Of a DNA stretch of 64,000 nucleotides, positions 1 to 12,000 are shown in pieces; positions within the stretch are counted from its first letter, which is position 1, and every line of letters starts with the position of its first letter. Origin of the DNA: Cheilinus undulatus (Eukaryota > Chordata > Actinopteri > Labriformes > Labridae); the NCBI RefSeq assembly GCF_018320785.1, contig NC_054867.1, positions 20,480,855 through 20,544,854 on the forward strand. Direction: 5' to 3'. The position numbers and the translations under genes were made by a program. The notes below the pieces were generated by a model, which was not told the DNA's origin, did no database searches, and saw nothing but the letters and a program-made list of their open reading frames with translations.

Positions 1-1191
1 TAGTTGAAAGACAGCAAATAAGTACTCGGTGGCAGATTCAGTTGCTTTTTAAAAATGAAATGGAAGACCAAAACTCACCAAGCTCTCCAAATGTGAAGAG
101 TCGGGCTGATCCTCCAGACTCCACAAGCCAAATCACTGCGAGCACAAAAGATGCCGTTATCACATGAGAATTAGCTGGCTAACTTAATTTACTGAAACTG
201 GACATGAACCCAAAAAGGGATGCAGACATAGTGAGCTCAAGAAAGTCATACCTCACACAGACCAATCAATAACCTGTGAATGTATAATGTATGATATGGA
301 AAAACAGACTTTAATTAATAACAAAACAAGTTGTATTACTCACTACACCTTGTTTATATGGCACCTTTTACAACATTAACAACCATATCTTTTGTTATGT
401 GATCAACACTTATGGTGGGGTATTACTCCTGCAGGTCAAAAAAACGAATTATACACAACATGACTGGTTTGAGCAAAATAATACCCTAGAAATACTGAGC
501 AGCATTAAAGTTTTTAGATCACTTACCTTTTTGCACGTTTCTGTCAAAAAAAGGCATTTATTTCAGCGCAAAACAAGAAGTGCGTTTAAGGTGAGAATAT
601 ACACTGCCTCTTTCATCATCTGCTCTAAAGCACTATGTTAATATATGATATGCTGTGGTGTTATCCACTAACTTGTCTGACCCACTACCTGCGGTGCAGG
701 AGGGGTTAAAATGTCTCCTCTTTTAACCTTTATCAGCGTTTCAGCTATCTGTGGCAGCACATGGTGTGCTTCAATATTGTGAAAGAAATTCAATCCATAC
801 TAAAGTTTTTATTGCACCATTCTCAGATATGTTTGCATGTTTTTTTTTCTTTAAAAAAAATAGGAGTGGAAGTATCTCACCTTGTGAACACTGCACTTTT
901 ATAGTTTTTTTATTCAGTCGTTCTCATTTGGTTAGATTTATGCTCTAATCAAAGTGATGTTTAAAAGTTCCTTAAATGTAAGTCTGCACACAGCTGTTCT
1001 TGAATGTGCATGGCTGTGTTTGGCTGCTTCAGATAGAGTGGGAGTCCCCAGTCTCTGGCACCTTTATTTTGGGGGTCACAGCCTGAAAAGTTTGAGAACC
1101 CCTCTTTATATTTACAGGAATAAAATTGTTGATTTACATTTTACCTTCATTTGTTTCACACATAGAAATTTTGTTCCAAATACTTTTACCG

Positions 1192-1196
<5 letters not shown>

Positions 1197-1261
<65 letters not shown>
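1197..1261. repeat. (TA)n microsatellite followed by poly-T
   Basis: About 16 TA units run directly into about 32 T residues. The apparent open frames over it (Ile-Tyr and Phe runs) come from the repeat. Confidence 0.95.
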
Positions 1262-1262
<1 letters not shown>

Positions 1263-3233
1263 TCTGTTTCAACAAATGGAATGTCAGAAATGGAATGCCG
1301 TCAGACTATCATACAACCTGAACAGTGCATGCACAAACCCCTAGGAGGTCTTCACCCTGACATGGAGTTACTGGCCTCAGATTCGCCAAGTAAAGGCCTA
1401 TCGCATGATCACCGGTGGACTTGTCAGACAGACACACAAAACACTAAGGCATTGTGGGGCTGCAGTTTCAACTAGCTTCCTAAACCAAATCTAATAATAG
1501 TTACAAAACCTTCAAATCAAGCATGTCTCAGTCCAAACCAACACTGTCTAGCAAGGCCAGTAAAGCCTTTATCCAACTATCTTGCTGCTTTGAATACAGC
1601 AGGTTCCCTTGGCATCTGGTCATCCCACAGGCTCAGAATCCTGAAACCATATAAAAGTGTACCATAATAAACAAACCCCTGAGCCAGCAGGACAACTAGA
1701 CACTACCCACAGATGCTGCATGCTATGGGCACAAGATGCTGCTGTGAAACCTGTCTGTACCAGACAGCAGGTTCAGACAGTCAGATGCCAAGAGAGACAG
1801 ACCAACGTTTGCTCCATGGAAATGCAAAAAAAAAATGCGTATCATGCTGCACCAAACTGAGCCAGACTGCTTGTTGGAAACAACCAATAAGACAATGCAA
1901 ATATTTATAGTTTTGAGACTAGCTCAGACTATGAGCCAGCTCACAACAGTCAAAAACCTTAGATAAAGCAATAAAAAGAGCTACACTTTAGGCTTTGTAA
2001 ATGCCTAATCTTCGACTTCGACTAGGCGACTTCAAGCAAGAAGAGTCATCACACAGCAGTAAAGTCGACTAGTCTATGCAGCAGCTAGCTCCAACACAGT
2101 GTGTCTAATGGAAATTAAATTTAAAAAACTTTATAGCAGTTGTATCTGCTCACCACTATGTATTGTAAAAGTGACCAAAGTCTGATTCCTGTCCACATGC
2201 TCTGCAGAGAGTGGACAGCACACAGTGCAGAGGGAGATCAGGAGACACCATATGGTTGTTGTTTTTAATAGTTTCAGTGAATAGTTAAAATCCAATATCT
2301 GATCTATGGAACTGATAGATAAAAAAAAACTGATTGCATTCTTATTATATGATTTGATATTTGTTACTGAATCAGACATATTGCCTTTATTTGAATTCAA
2401 ATTTGCTAATGTTTTTCCTCACAAGCTGCGTTTGAAATATGTAGATACTAATTTTATTGTTGTTTGTTTAGTAGTAGTGGATAGATGATTTTATTTGTTT
2501 ATTAAATGGATGTATTTTCTTTTGAATTGTAAATAAGTAATTTAAATATGTAAAATGTACACCAACAGCTGGGATTGATTAATTTATTGATAAGATATTT
2601 GGAATCAAATGTATTCTTGTTTTTGCACCAGCCTCACTTGTTGAATAATTTTTCTTTGGATCTTTAAATTGATTAATTTTTTGATCTCCCATTTTGTATC
2701 ATATTTTTGAATTTATTAATAATTAAAGATATTTAAAGATACTAAAGATATCTTTTGGGGGTTTAATGTTTTCCTCTCTTTCTATAAAAGGAATTATATG
2801 TTTGGGGACTTCCTTAGTGCAAGTAGTTCAAGCTATGAAAATACATATTTTCTTTAGACTTCAATCTTCCAATCCACCAATCAACAACAAACGAGAGCCA
2901 ATGGCAGAATAAGGTGTTTGACATTGGTAGAGAAGAATCTGCACATTTTTCATGGGTGCACCCCATATACTCCAGTGTTATTTTTGGCAGCTATTTTTCA
3001 TTTTTGTCTTACTTTTAGTCTTTAAATGAAATGCATTTTAGTTTTAGTCACATTTTAGTCATTTCTATCCTTTTTAGTTTTAGTCTAGTTTTAGTCAACA
3101 AGAACCTATACACAGGTACATCTCAAAAACTAGAATATCATGAAAAAGTTAAATATTTTTTGTCACTCATTTCAGAAAGTGAAAGTGAATTTTGATAACG
3201 TAAAAAAGAATCTAATTGAAGATGAAACTACCA

Positions 3234-3356
3234 CTTATGTACAAGAAAAGATCTGTGAAGAGGTAATAGTTAACTAGCCTTTGATTTTACTTGTGAAAGT
3301 AAAAAATCTACAAAATATAGTAATGAGAAAAGTTGGACAGCTTAAAGACATGAGAG
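3234..3356 (+). repeat. Dispersed repeat, copy 1 (~120 bp)
   Basis: This stretch aligns over about 120 bp, in the same orientation, with 4888-5009. Shared stretches include 'agtaaaaaatct' and 'caaaatatagtaatg'. Copy 1 lies just downstream (minus-strand sense) of the candidate signal-peptide exon. The pair could be a transposon piece or the intronic remains of a local duplication. Confidence 0.75.
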
Positions 3357-3392
3357 TAAAAATTCTGAAAAGCCAGTTAAAGGATCACTTAC

Positions 3393-3426
3393 CCATCAGG
3401 ATGAACAGAAACAGAATCCCCTGCAT
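3393..3426 (-). CDS. Candidate first coding exon encoding a signal peptide (gene unidentified)
   Basis: On the minus strand an ATG at 3426 opens 11 hydrophobic codons, MQGILFLFILM plus G, then a consensus splice donor, G|GTAAGTGA, in phase 1. A short signal-peptide exon ending in a phase 1 intron is the usual first exon of immunoglobulin-superfamily and related secreted or receptor genes. The rest would lie at lower coordinates or outside the window, and I found no following domain exon. It could be a live gene end, an orphan exon from a broken duplicate, or chance, since only 34 nt are involved. Seen: the ATG, the hydrophobic run and the donor. Inferred: that it is an exon. Confidence 0.38.
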
Positions 3427-3639
3427 CTTTGCTCTGTTGAATTCAAGCTGATACCTCAGCGCCCATGAACCAAGCAATCATTAAATACAAATCAATATTT
3501 GCCTTAAGTAAAGTGTAAAAAATAAAAATGAAATGCATCAAGAATTCAAATTCAGTGCAACAAGGAATAGGAGCATTATTGGACTACAGAAAAAATGCAA
3601 ACCAAATTCAAACACAATGATTTAATTGAATAACTGAAT

Positions 3640-4135
3640 ATTTATTTCATTTATGAGTTGAAAAAATCACAAATATTTTGAAATTAAAAAGCAATTCTGT
3701 TATTGCCTTTTAAATTTTTTTAAATTGGATTTTTCATTAAAAAGTGCTAAACAAAAGAGCATTTTCTAAAAATTAAACATTTTAATAATGTAAAAAAATT
3801 CAAATTGAAGATGAAAATTAATTGACAAATTAAGTAATGTTCTTTTCACTTTCAAGTCAAAAAATGCGCACATGTTCTGAAAAAGAAAAAGCAGTTCTAA
3901 TAATACATTTTAGTTCTCAAAATAGCCAAATCATTTTAGGTATGAGAGCTATTTAGTAGAGAATTTTCAGAAAATTAAAAATAAAAGTACTTCTCATTTT
4001 CAATTCAATTATGTTAAGAAATTTGCATGTTGCAAGGAATTTTAATTTTAATGTCAAAAAATCATTGATTATTGAAAAATTAAAAAGCAGTTTTGTTACT
4101 GTATTATAATTTTCAAATTAGACCTTTCATTGAAT
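3640..4135. repeat. Degenerate tandem repeat, ~200-bp unit, three copies
   Basis: A motif like 'aaaaagcagttctgttat' recurs at 3686, 3886 and 4082, each time preceded by 'tcaaaaaat..' and followed by 'ttttcaaattag'-like sequence. Spacing is about 200 and 196 bp. The copies are strongly diverged and A/T-rich. No coding potential is seen. Confidence 0.55.
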
Positions 4136-4496
4136 CTTGATCACTTTTCACTTCCATCCTGTGCTGCATCTGTGTAGCCTAAACGGTTTTATGTAGTCAA
4201 CCCATTTATATTTTTGTTACCATAGAGTATACATGAGTATAAATGAAGAATATACCCACTACTAAAGAGAATATTAATAAGGAGTATACCCACTTCTACT
4301 GCCCCTGATATCTTCTTAAGTGAAATATATAACATCTAGGGCTGTCTGCATTAATACACTAATCATGGTACAATTAATGTCTATAATTTGTGCATTACTT
4401 TATTTAAAATTGCATTTATTATGTGTTCATGGTCCGTTATATTAAACCTTGGTGAAGTCATTGCATTCTCTCCCTGCAGCCACAGTGATGTAAGAT

Positions 4497-4660
4497 AAAC
4501 TCACCGGCCATGTTAATAAGTACACCTGTTCAATCACTCGTTAAATAGATAGTCAATCAGCCAATCACATGGCAGAAGCTCTGTGCATCTAGGCATGTAG
4601 ACGTGGTCCAGATGTCTTGCTGAGTTAATTCCGAGCATCAGAATAGGGGAGAAAGGGGAT
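4497..4660 (+). mobile_element. Tc1-like element, terminal fragment
   Basis: The stretch starts 'ctcaccggccatgttaataa', a degraded terminal repeat of the element found almost whole at 55510-56525. It continues with the same subterminal sequence ('caatcagccaatcacatgg', 'gcatgtagacgtggtc'). It is cut off just past the transposase start and lies in the opposite orientation to the 55.5-kb copy. Confidence 0.7.
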
Positions 4661-4887
4661 TTAGCCTGAGGCTGGTGGTGTGAGCAGTAATCCTTAGCCA
4701 CATTGCAAACCAATATGACTTCATCTACTTACAATATACTTTCAATGTTGGAAATCCCTGCTGATGGATAGGTGTTGATGTAAAGGCAGAATCAATCTTT
4801 ATTCATATTGTTCTATCTTTGATGTTATCCATACATTTCACTGATAGAGGAAACCAAGATGATGTATTTAACCAAGCAAACTGTCAC

Positions 4888-5009
4888 CTATGTACAAGAC
4901 AAGATCTGTAAAGACATAATAGTTACCCAGCCTTTGGTTTTGCTTGTGCAAGTAAAAAATCTGCAAAATATAGTAATGGGAAGGGTTGGAGAGCTTTAAG
5001 ACATGAGGA
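4888..5009 (+). repeat. Dispersed repeat, copy 2 (~120 bp)
   Basis: Second copy of the 3234-3356 repeat, about 1.65 kb downstream in direct orientation. Similarity stops on both sides, so the unit is about 120 bp. No signal-peptide exon like the one beside copy 1 is visible here. Confidence 0.75.
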
Positions 5010-5199
5010 ATTTTTGTATATGCTTGTGATGCAGTCTTGCCTCTGGCAACATGGCAGGTACGTTGACGTATCGCAGCAGCAGGAAAACACACTGGTTTGT
5101 TTAATTTTATGTGTACATTTATGGCAAAAGAGATGACATAAGAAAAAGTCCATTGTTCGATCACTTATATGATGACATCATGACTCAGTCACAGACAAC

Positions 5200-6092
5200 T
5201 TGTGGTAAAAGATTCTTTAAAGCTTTTTTGTCTGCTCCTCTCAGTCTTTACACACCTCTTTTGCTCTTTAATGACTTTATATCAACCTTCCAATTAAAAA
5301 AAATGACTAAAATTTGCATAAAAAGTGTTTTTATTATTATTCATGAACCCCCCCTGATTTAGAGGTGGATGCATAATGACATAAAGAAAAAAGTGAGACA
5401 AGCATTGTGGGCCCAAACAAAAACAGCATCAAACACAGGACCATCAAACAATCACACCGCATCTAGATTTTACACATACTTTGTTCTTTCTGTTCCTAGT
5501 ATTGCTCCCCATTCTGACAGTAAGTGTTTTAAATCACATAATGTATGACACCTCAGACAAAGCAAAAAGCAAAAAAACACCCACTCTTTAAAAACCTTGA
5601 AATAAACATGACAGGCATCTGCAGTGAGGACCAGGTACTTCTCATTTCAGGAATGTAACCAAAAGGTTTAATTTTTTTCAAGCATTTTGTTGATTTAAAA
5701 AAACAATTTGCTTTTGGTTCATCCGTTTAGCCAGGATGCATGGACCCCAACCACAGACGATGATTTTAGGTTAAACTCATTGAAAGCTATTAGCTATGGA
5801 ATGTTGAGCTAACAAATATTTCTCTGGGTCCAAAACGCTTAAAAGAGATGTAAAAGCACTCGTGGTTATATTGTTTACTTCAACACTTTGTGTAAGTTGA
5901 GGTTATTTGCATTAAAGAGACATATCTTGGATCATTCTTATGGGAGTATTTCCCAGCCATAACCATTCATAATCCTGATGTTTACACACAGCATAGACCA
6001 CTGCTAGACAGTGAAAAAAAAGAGTTTAAAAAAGGATTTAATTATACAGTAGTCCTTGTCCCTGGAGATATGGATGTTTGTCTGCCTGCAGC
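5200..6092. other. WDR1 3' flank and probable 3' UTR
   Basis: This lies downstream of the WDR1 stop (minus strand). Candidate minus-strand polyadenylation hexamers are ATTAAA at 6042-6037 and 5672-5667 and AATAAA at 5335-5330. Which is used cannot be told from sequence, so the 3' UTR could be about 50 to about 780 nt. Nothing else is recognised here. Confidence 0.4.
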
Positions 6093-9000
6093 TCAGAATG
6101 AAACAGTCCACTGCTTGATGCTTGCGTCGTAGGAGGTGGTGACTAGAGTGTGCTCGTCTACCCAGGCCAGGCCACTGACATGGTGCAACCGGTGAGTGTC
6201 TGCAAGCATTAAAGTATGACATAATCTTGTTAAAAAGCTGTCTCATAACAGGATTTTTTTTAAACACACATGTGCAATAAAGTTCAGTTTTATTAAAGCC
6301 ATATGCTGTGTCCAAACTACTACTACTACATACTCCAACAAACATACTGCATACTAAGCTAACAGTAGGAAAGCTGGTCCTCCATTTATAAAAGCCCTTC
6401 ATCCACACACCACTTTACTGTTAAGGTATTTTCAGTTACCTTAGCTTCAGTGACCAAGCTAGCAACAACCTAGAGCAACAGTTTGTCTGCAAATAAAATT
6501 CAACAACAATAGTGGGTATGCACTGATGTCTCAGCCAAGCTAAGTAGTTGTCTGCTCTGTCAGGAAAACGTGAAAATGGGAGAAAAACAGACTAATGTCC
6601 ACTTAAATTAGGGATATTTGGACTTGACAAAGAGCTATACTATTTAGATAAGACAAAATGTAGCGTTGGCACTGGCATGTGGTCATAAATTGACTTTCCT
6701 GATACCTTTATGAACCCGATTCCTCAAACACGAAGAGGAGCCTGAAGAAAGACATCAGCCCGGTTCATCAGTGATGGATGTGAAACTGAATTAATGTCTA
6801 GGTTTTATTAATATGAAGCTTGAGATCAGTTGTTTCTCTGTATTCCAGTGATTTATGTGCGCTTTTAACTTGAGCTCATATGTAAAAAGATTTCTCTGTG
6901 GATGTTAAATCTGTTGGCAAATCTTTGGAGTGTGTTTTAAAACAATATCAACGTAACCCAGCAATTTTACTTAATCTTGTCTGATTTAAACTTCAGTTAA
7001 ACCTTTATTTTTTTTCTAATGTGACAAATTCACATGGTACAACTCAACGTTTGTATTATGTCGTATAAACGGTTAGAGCGCCAGATACATTCACGTAACC
7101 AAATAGAAATTACAGAAATTTACAAAGGCTACTGCATTTAATCTTTGATAAATATCTATGAACTTGAAATTTTTTTGACTTTCCCTATAAAACCAGCCGA
7201 ATTTATCAATCACCACCACACTTAATGTACAGCTACATGTGACGGCGTACTCGCTCTGCTTTTGTGAGTTTGGTTGGTTTGGTTTCCTGGCTTAGCCACA
7301 AATGGATAAGAGCAGTGCAACGTCACTTGGCGCTTTCCAATGTGACCGTGCACCTATTTAGGATAAAAGAAGCCCTCGGATTGAATGGCGGTAGGTTAGA
7401 AAACAGCAGCGACAATGTGATGAAAATTCATTTTGTTGTGTTTTGTGCCTTAACACATTGAACACACATAATGTTAGGCCTGTTTTGTTATTCTAAAATG
7501 ACAAGAGAACGTCAAAGAGGAGTTCTGTGTCTTGGCTGAAAGTAGAGAGGAGTAAAGTGGGCAAATGTTAAACCAGTGCTGTGTTCTTAATGACTTTAAG
7601 CTAGCAAAAGCTCTGTGACAGCAGGAGCTGTAGTGTGTCTGCCTGTTGACAGCTTTTTCACACAAACTAACTGTATTAAACTGATTCAAGTGTTAAGATC
7701 CAAGACAAATAAGGTATGTGATGTCAGTTTATGACATTAATGTTTTACATTATATGTTATTCTTACTGGCCATTATATTTTGGCTGTCAATAACCATTTA
7801 ACAGATTTCCAATTTTAAGCTTTTAAATCCCTAATGACCCATTTACTGATGTTCACCTTTGTGGAATGTTTTCCCCCAGAAAGGGACGGGGCTGGGATTG
7901 TTTTGGGCAAAGTAGCATGATGGGTTGCTCTTATCCACTGAACTGAGCAGTTATCTGTGCACACCTGTGTTAATCAGGCCTCAGCTTATTTAAGTAGCTT
8001 CCACTCTAACATCCCTCCTCTCTCCCTCCCAGGCCTCCACCATTTGGTTTGGTTTTGTTTGCACTCCACAACACTTGACACTCATCTATACACTGCATCC
8101 ATGACTGATTTTACAGACTTACATATTTATGATTATTTTAACTTAAGTTTGTTTCTTTTAAAATTCATTTTATTGTTTTCAGTTTATTCTAAATAAATGC
8201 ATTATGAAACACTATTGGGGAAAAAAAAGACATGGAGTGCTAATATATTTGAATAGAAATCATTAAGAGATTAACAATGCGGTCTCTGTTAAGTTTAAAT
8301 CATAAATGAAATAATGGTAGAATATGATTATAAAAAGGAGGAAAGGCTTTGTTCTGGGTTCACAAATGATTGCTGCCATTCTCTTTGCATGACTGGACAT
8401 TTCTGTAGAGTGGATTAATAAGCTTACAGAGGAATCTGTAAGTACATCTATATAAATCCATGAGGTACATGTATGCTTACCTGGGAGTTTAATCCTCTTG
8501 TCAGTATCACCAAGTGTCCAGATAAACACCATCATGTCCATCCCACCAGTGGCAAAGTGCTCATTATCAGGTGACCAGGCCAAGCTCACTGGTTTGGCAT
8601 GGTGTCCGTAAAACTCAGTGTTGGTCTTGTTGAAAAGAATAGTTAGAGTAAGAGAAAACGATAATAACACATGCTCTCAGTACTGTGTTTTTCGCTAAAT
8701 GAATACAATTGGCAAATACTTACTGAGTAGCCATCAGCCACATTAAAAACTGTGGCAACCTTTCTCTCATCAATGACAGCCAGATGGGCTCCATCGTTAG
8801 AGTAAGCCAAGTCTGTGACTGGCCCTTTAACCTCCACAATTTTACCCTCGTCCTTCAGAGTGTTGCCCTGAACTGAGTACAGATACACGTTCCCATCCTG
8901 AGGAGAGAAGAAGAATCAGTGAAATGTGTCCTGTGATGGCTCCCTAAAAGTAATTATTATTCAAAACATCTAAAACATCCCATCTCTATTCCCACTGCCC

Positions 9001-12000
9001 TTTAAACATTTCTCAGACACAGAAAAGCTGAACAGCTTCATTTAATTTATATAATCCTCGTACTACAAACATTCACTTAGGGCTGGGTGATTATAGCAAA
9101 AATCAAAATCACAATTAATTGGGCTTTTTACCTCGATTACGATTAATGAACGATTATTCCACCCCCAACCGCACTCTGTTTGTTCTGTTATTATTTGTAT
9201 AATTTTAAAACAAATAACTGAGAGGAACATGCAGGGATTAACAATTTATGGTTATTTCTTGAGACAACTGAAATCAAAATACACAGCTGAAATGAAACTA
9301 CCTGGCTAGCTATCATGTGGCTACACAGCTAGTAGTTTGTTAGTAGGGGGTGGTGCATTAGTAGAGATATTATAAGGGAAAAAAATTGGTATAATTGACA
9401 TGGCAGGTTTCTGTCGGTTATAGGCTCTACATGTTGGTTTCGGTTATTTTTCAATTAATTGCCCAGCTCTACACTCGCTTACCGTTCCCCCCACGGCAGC
9501 AGTGGTGCCATTAGGGTGCATGACTCCAACCTCGGGTTCATAGCTGAGATTGTCCAATGTGAAGACCTTCTTCTTATCCTTCAGCAAGATAACCTGGAAA
9601 TAAGAAGAGAGGAAGAAACATGCCATCAAATTATAGCACATGTGCACTCACAGAAGCTGTAAAAGATTTAAAACACAACTTGGCTGGGATGTCACAATAC
9701 ACTCAACTCACATAACTATACAGTTCATGACACAGAGTCCACATAATTTGCTCATGATTTCTGCACGGTTGTAGACCCAGTTTATTGTCAAGGTAGGACC
9801 TGACTGATTAATCTGCTGACTGGTTATCGCCCATTAAAAATAACCGTTAATTGGCCAAAAGTTAGCCGATAGATGCCGATGTTAACACTTGTATTTTCAC
9901 CACTAAAGAGCAGGGAATATGACTTGGTTTTACTAAGACATGATATCTGTATGCTGTTACTCATCCAGTAGAGGGCGCTCAAACTCCTTTCATGTCACTT
10001 CATATTAACCTCCTTACAGCACAGTGAACTAGAGCTGAGCATTAATTCTGTAGAGATAACAGTTTGAATGATAAGTTTATTAATTTATTAATTATTTCGT
10101 TTGTGAAATTAACAATCGCTCCATAAGTTTCCTGTTTCCATTCAACCTGCTTGTCCATGAGTCTTGATGTGCCTTGTTGTGTCCGTCACACTTACCTGTT
10201 TATATCAGCAAGCTAAAGTTAGGATAGCCTAGGTTAACATGAGCTAGCTTTAAACTTTAGCTGAGTGAGTAATGACACAATATACGTAATGGTGCAGTAT
10301 CTCAGTAATATTATGCTCACTCAGGCAGCCACATGCTGCCAAATAAGACCAGAGCAAATTAGAGCTTGGGTGAGGTGGGCTTTTCTTGTCAGAGTTTGAT
10401 CCATAACCACTTCACGTTTCAGAAAGACAGAGAGAAAATGTGAATACACGTTTAGAGGATCCGCATTAGAGGCCCATTTCATATCCTGTTTTACCAGTGA
10501 GTTTTATGATGGAGTTTATCCACTTCTCTTTTAGCTACAGATAAAAATAAATTCACCATTTGCAAAAACTCTCACGAAACACTTAATACATCCGTGCAAC
10601 AAAGTGCAATCCAATAACACCCCTATTTCCCAGAGGTTACAGCATTTTTGCCCAGCATTTTGTTCTTGGTAGTTCTTTTTTTGGACAATGAAAATATTTG
10701 AAAATAGTCAAATGTTCTGCCTTCAATCTATATCTTTGTAAAACATGTTTGAACTTTATTCAGTTCACTGTGGCGACAGTGTTCATTGGGTGATACTCCA
10801 CTCCCCTCTTTCCCCAAACATAAGCAATGTCTCCATGGCCAAAGAGCTTTAGTTTGGTCTCATCTGACCAAAGGATACACTTCCAGTATGCAGATTCTTT
10901 CTACAGGTCATCGTAAGAAGACTTCAGTCTGGCTTGAAGGTGTCTCTTCGGCAAAATGGGAGTTTTTCTTAGCCTGTAACCTCGTAGTCCATACCTGTCC
11001 ACTGCACTAGTGATGATTTTCTTTGAGACTACAGTTCCTGTATTGGCTAAGTCCTTCACTAGTGTCTTGGCAATTGTTCCGGGGTCTTTAGACACGTCTC
11101 TCAATTGTTTACTCTCCAGGGTCTCTGAAATCTCTCTCTTCCTACCTCTGCTAGGCTTGGTCTGGACTGTGTGGCTTTCTTCAAATTTCTTATTGATACT
11201 TCTCATCCAAAGTGTTCTTGACACTTGGAAAAGTATTACAAAATTAAAGCACATCATTGCACAACAGTGGTTTGTGCAATGGCTCAACAAAAAGGTCAGT
11301 TCTAAAGGGGCTAATAATTTAGATCTTGGTAGTTCCTGTTTTTTGTGAAATAATTTTATTTCTGTATGCAAAATAAAACAATATGAGAATCCAAAATAAA
11401 ACTAGGATGTTTGGAAAAGCTGCGTTAGTTCCTTGCTCTGTTTAGCAGCACATGGGAAATACTTTAACCTGACACGCCAGATGGATGTGTGGAAAAGCTT
11501 CAATAGGAAACATTTGAGAAAAGGCAGAGGCTTTGAAAAAAACTCTGAGTGTGACTGGATGATCCTTCCGTCTGTCACATCTCTACGGGCCAATCAGAGC
11601 ATAAAACCCGTGACGTAGCCGCTATCGAGCTGCGCCTGCACATCTACTGAGGAATAACGTGACCATGGTGACTGTAGACATGTAAGTACTAGACTTTTGT
11701 CATTTTTGAAAAGAAAACAACTCACTGCTGTTCTTTGTTCTTCTTTTAACAAAGAAATGTCGTCAAGTTCTGATAAAACTTACGCTTTAGCAGCATCCAC
11801 GCTAAGCTCTTCCACCATAATTGCACCGGCCTCTTGCTGCTGCTTGTTTACATCACAACTGCCATGCCTGAAAGTACTGCCCCTTGTCACTGATTGCTCC
11901 TGTCACTTTCTAACCGAGCCCAAACAGTTCAGACGGGAGCTTTGCAAGATGGATTCGCCAGTGAAAAACAAGGAAACAGGCACATCCATCTGCTTTGCAA

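Larger units (their letters stand above)
1..3392. other. Intergenic AT-rich DNA, no recognised gene
   Basis: No exon with recognisable homology or paired splice sites is visible on either strand. Landmarks are a TA/poly-T tract near 1.2 kb, T-rich 'ttttagtc' low-complexity DNA at about 3005-3100, and a short copy of a dispersed fish repeat at about 3113-3190. If the signal-peptide exon at 3393-3426 is real, this stretch would contain its first intron and perhaps later exons, but I could not identify any. Confidence 0.5.

Noticed and set aside
954-1475. 173-codon open frame
   Set aside because: Its middle is the TA/poly-T simple repeat. No protein similarity and no splice context.
7870-8215. 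Possible solo LTR (TATA-like motif and AATAAA)
   Set aside because: No TG..CA borders, target duplication or second copy could be shown.
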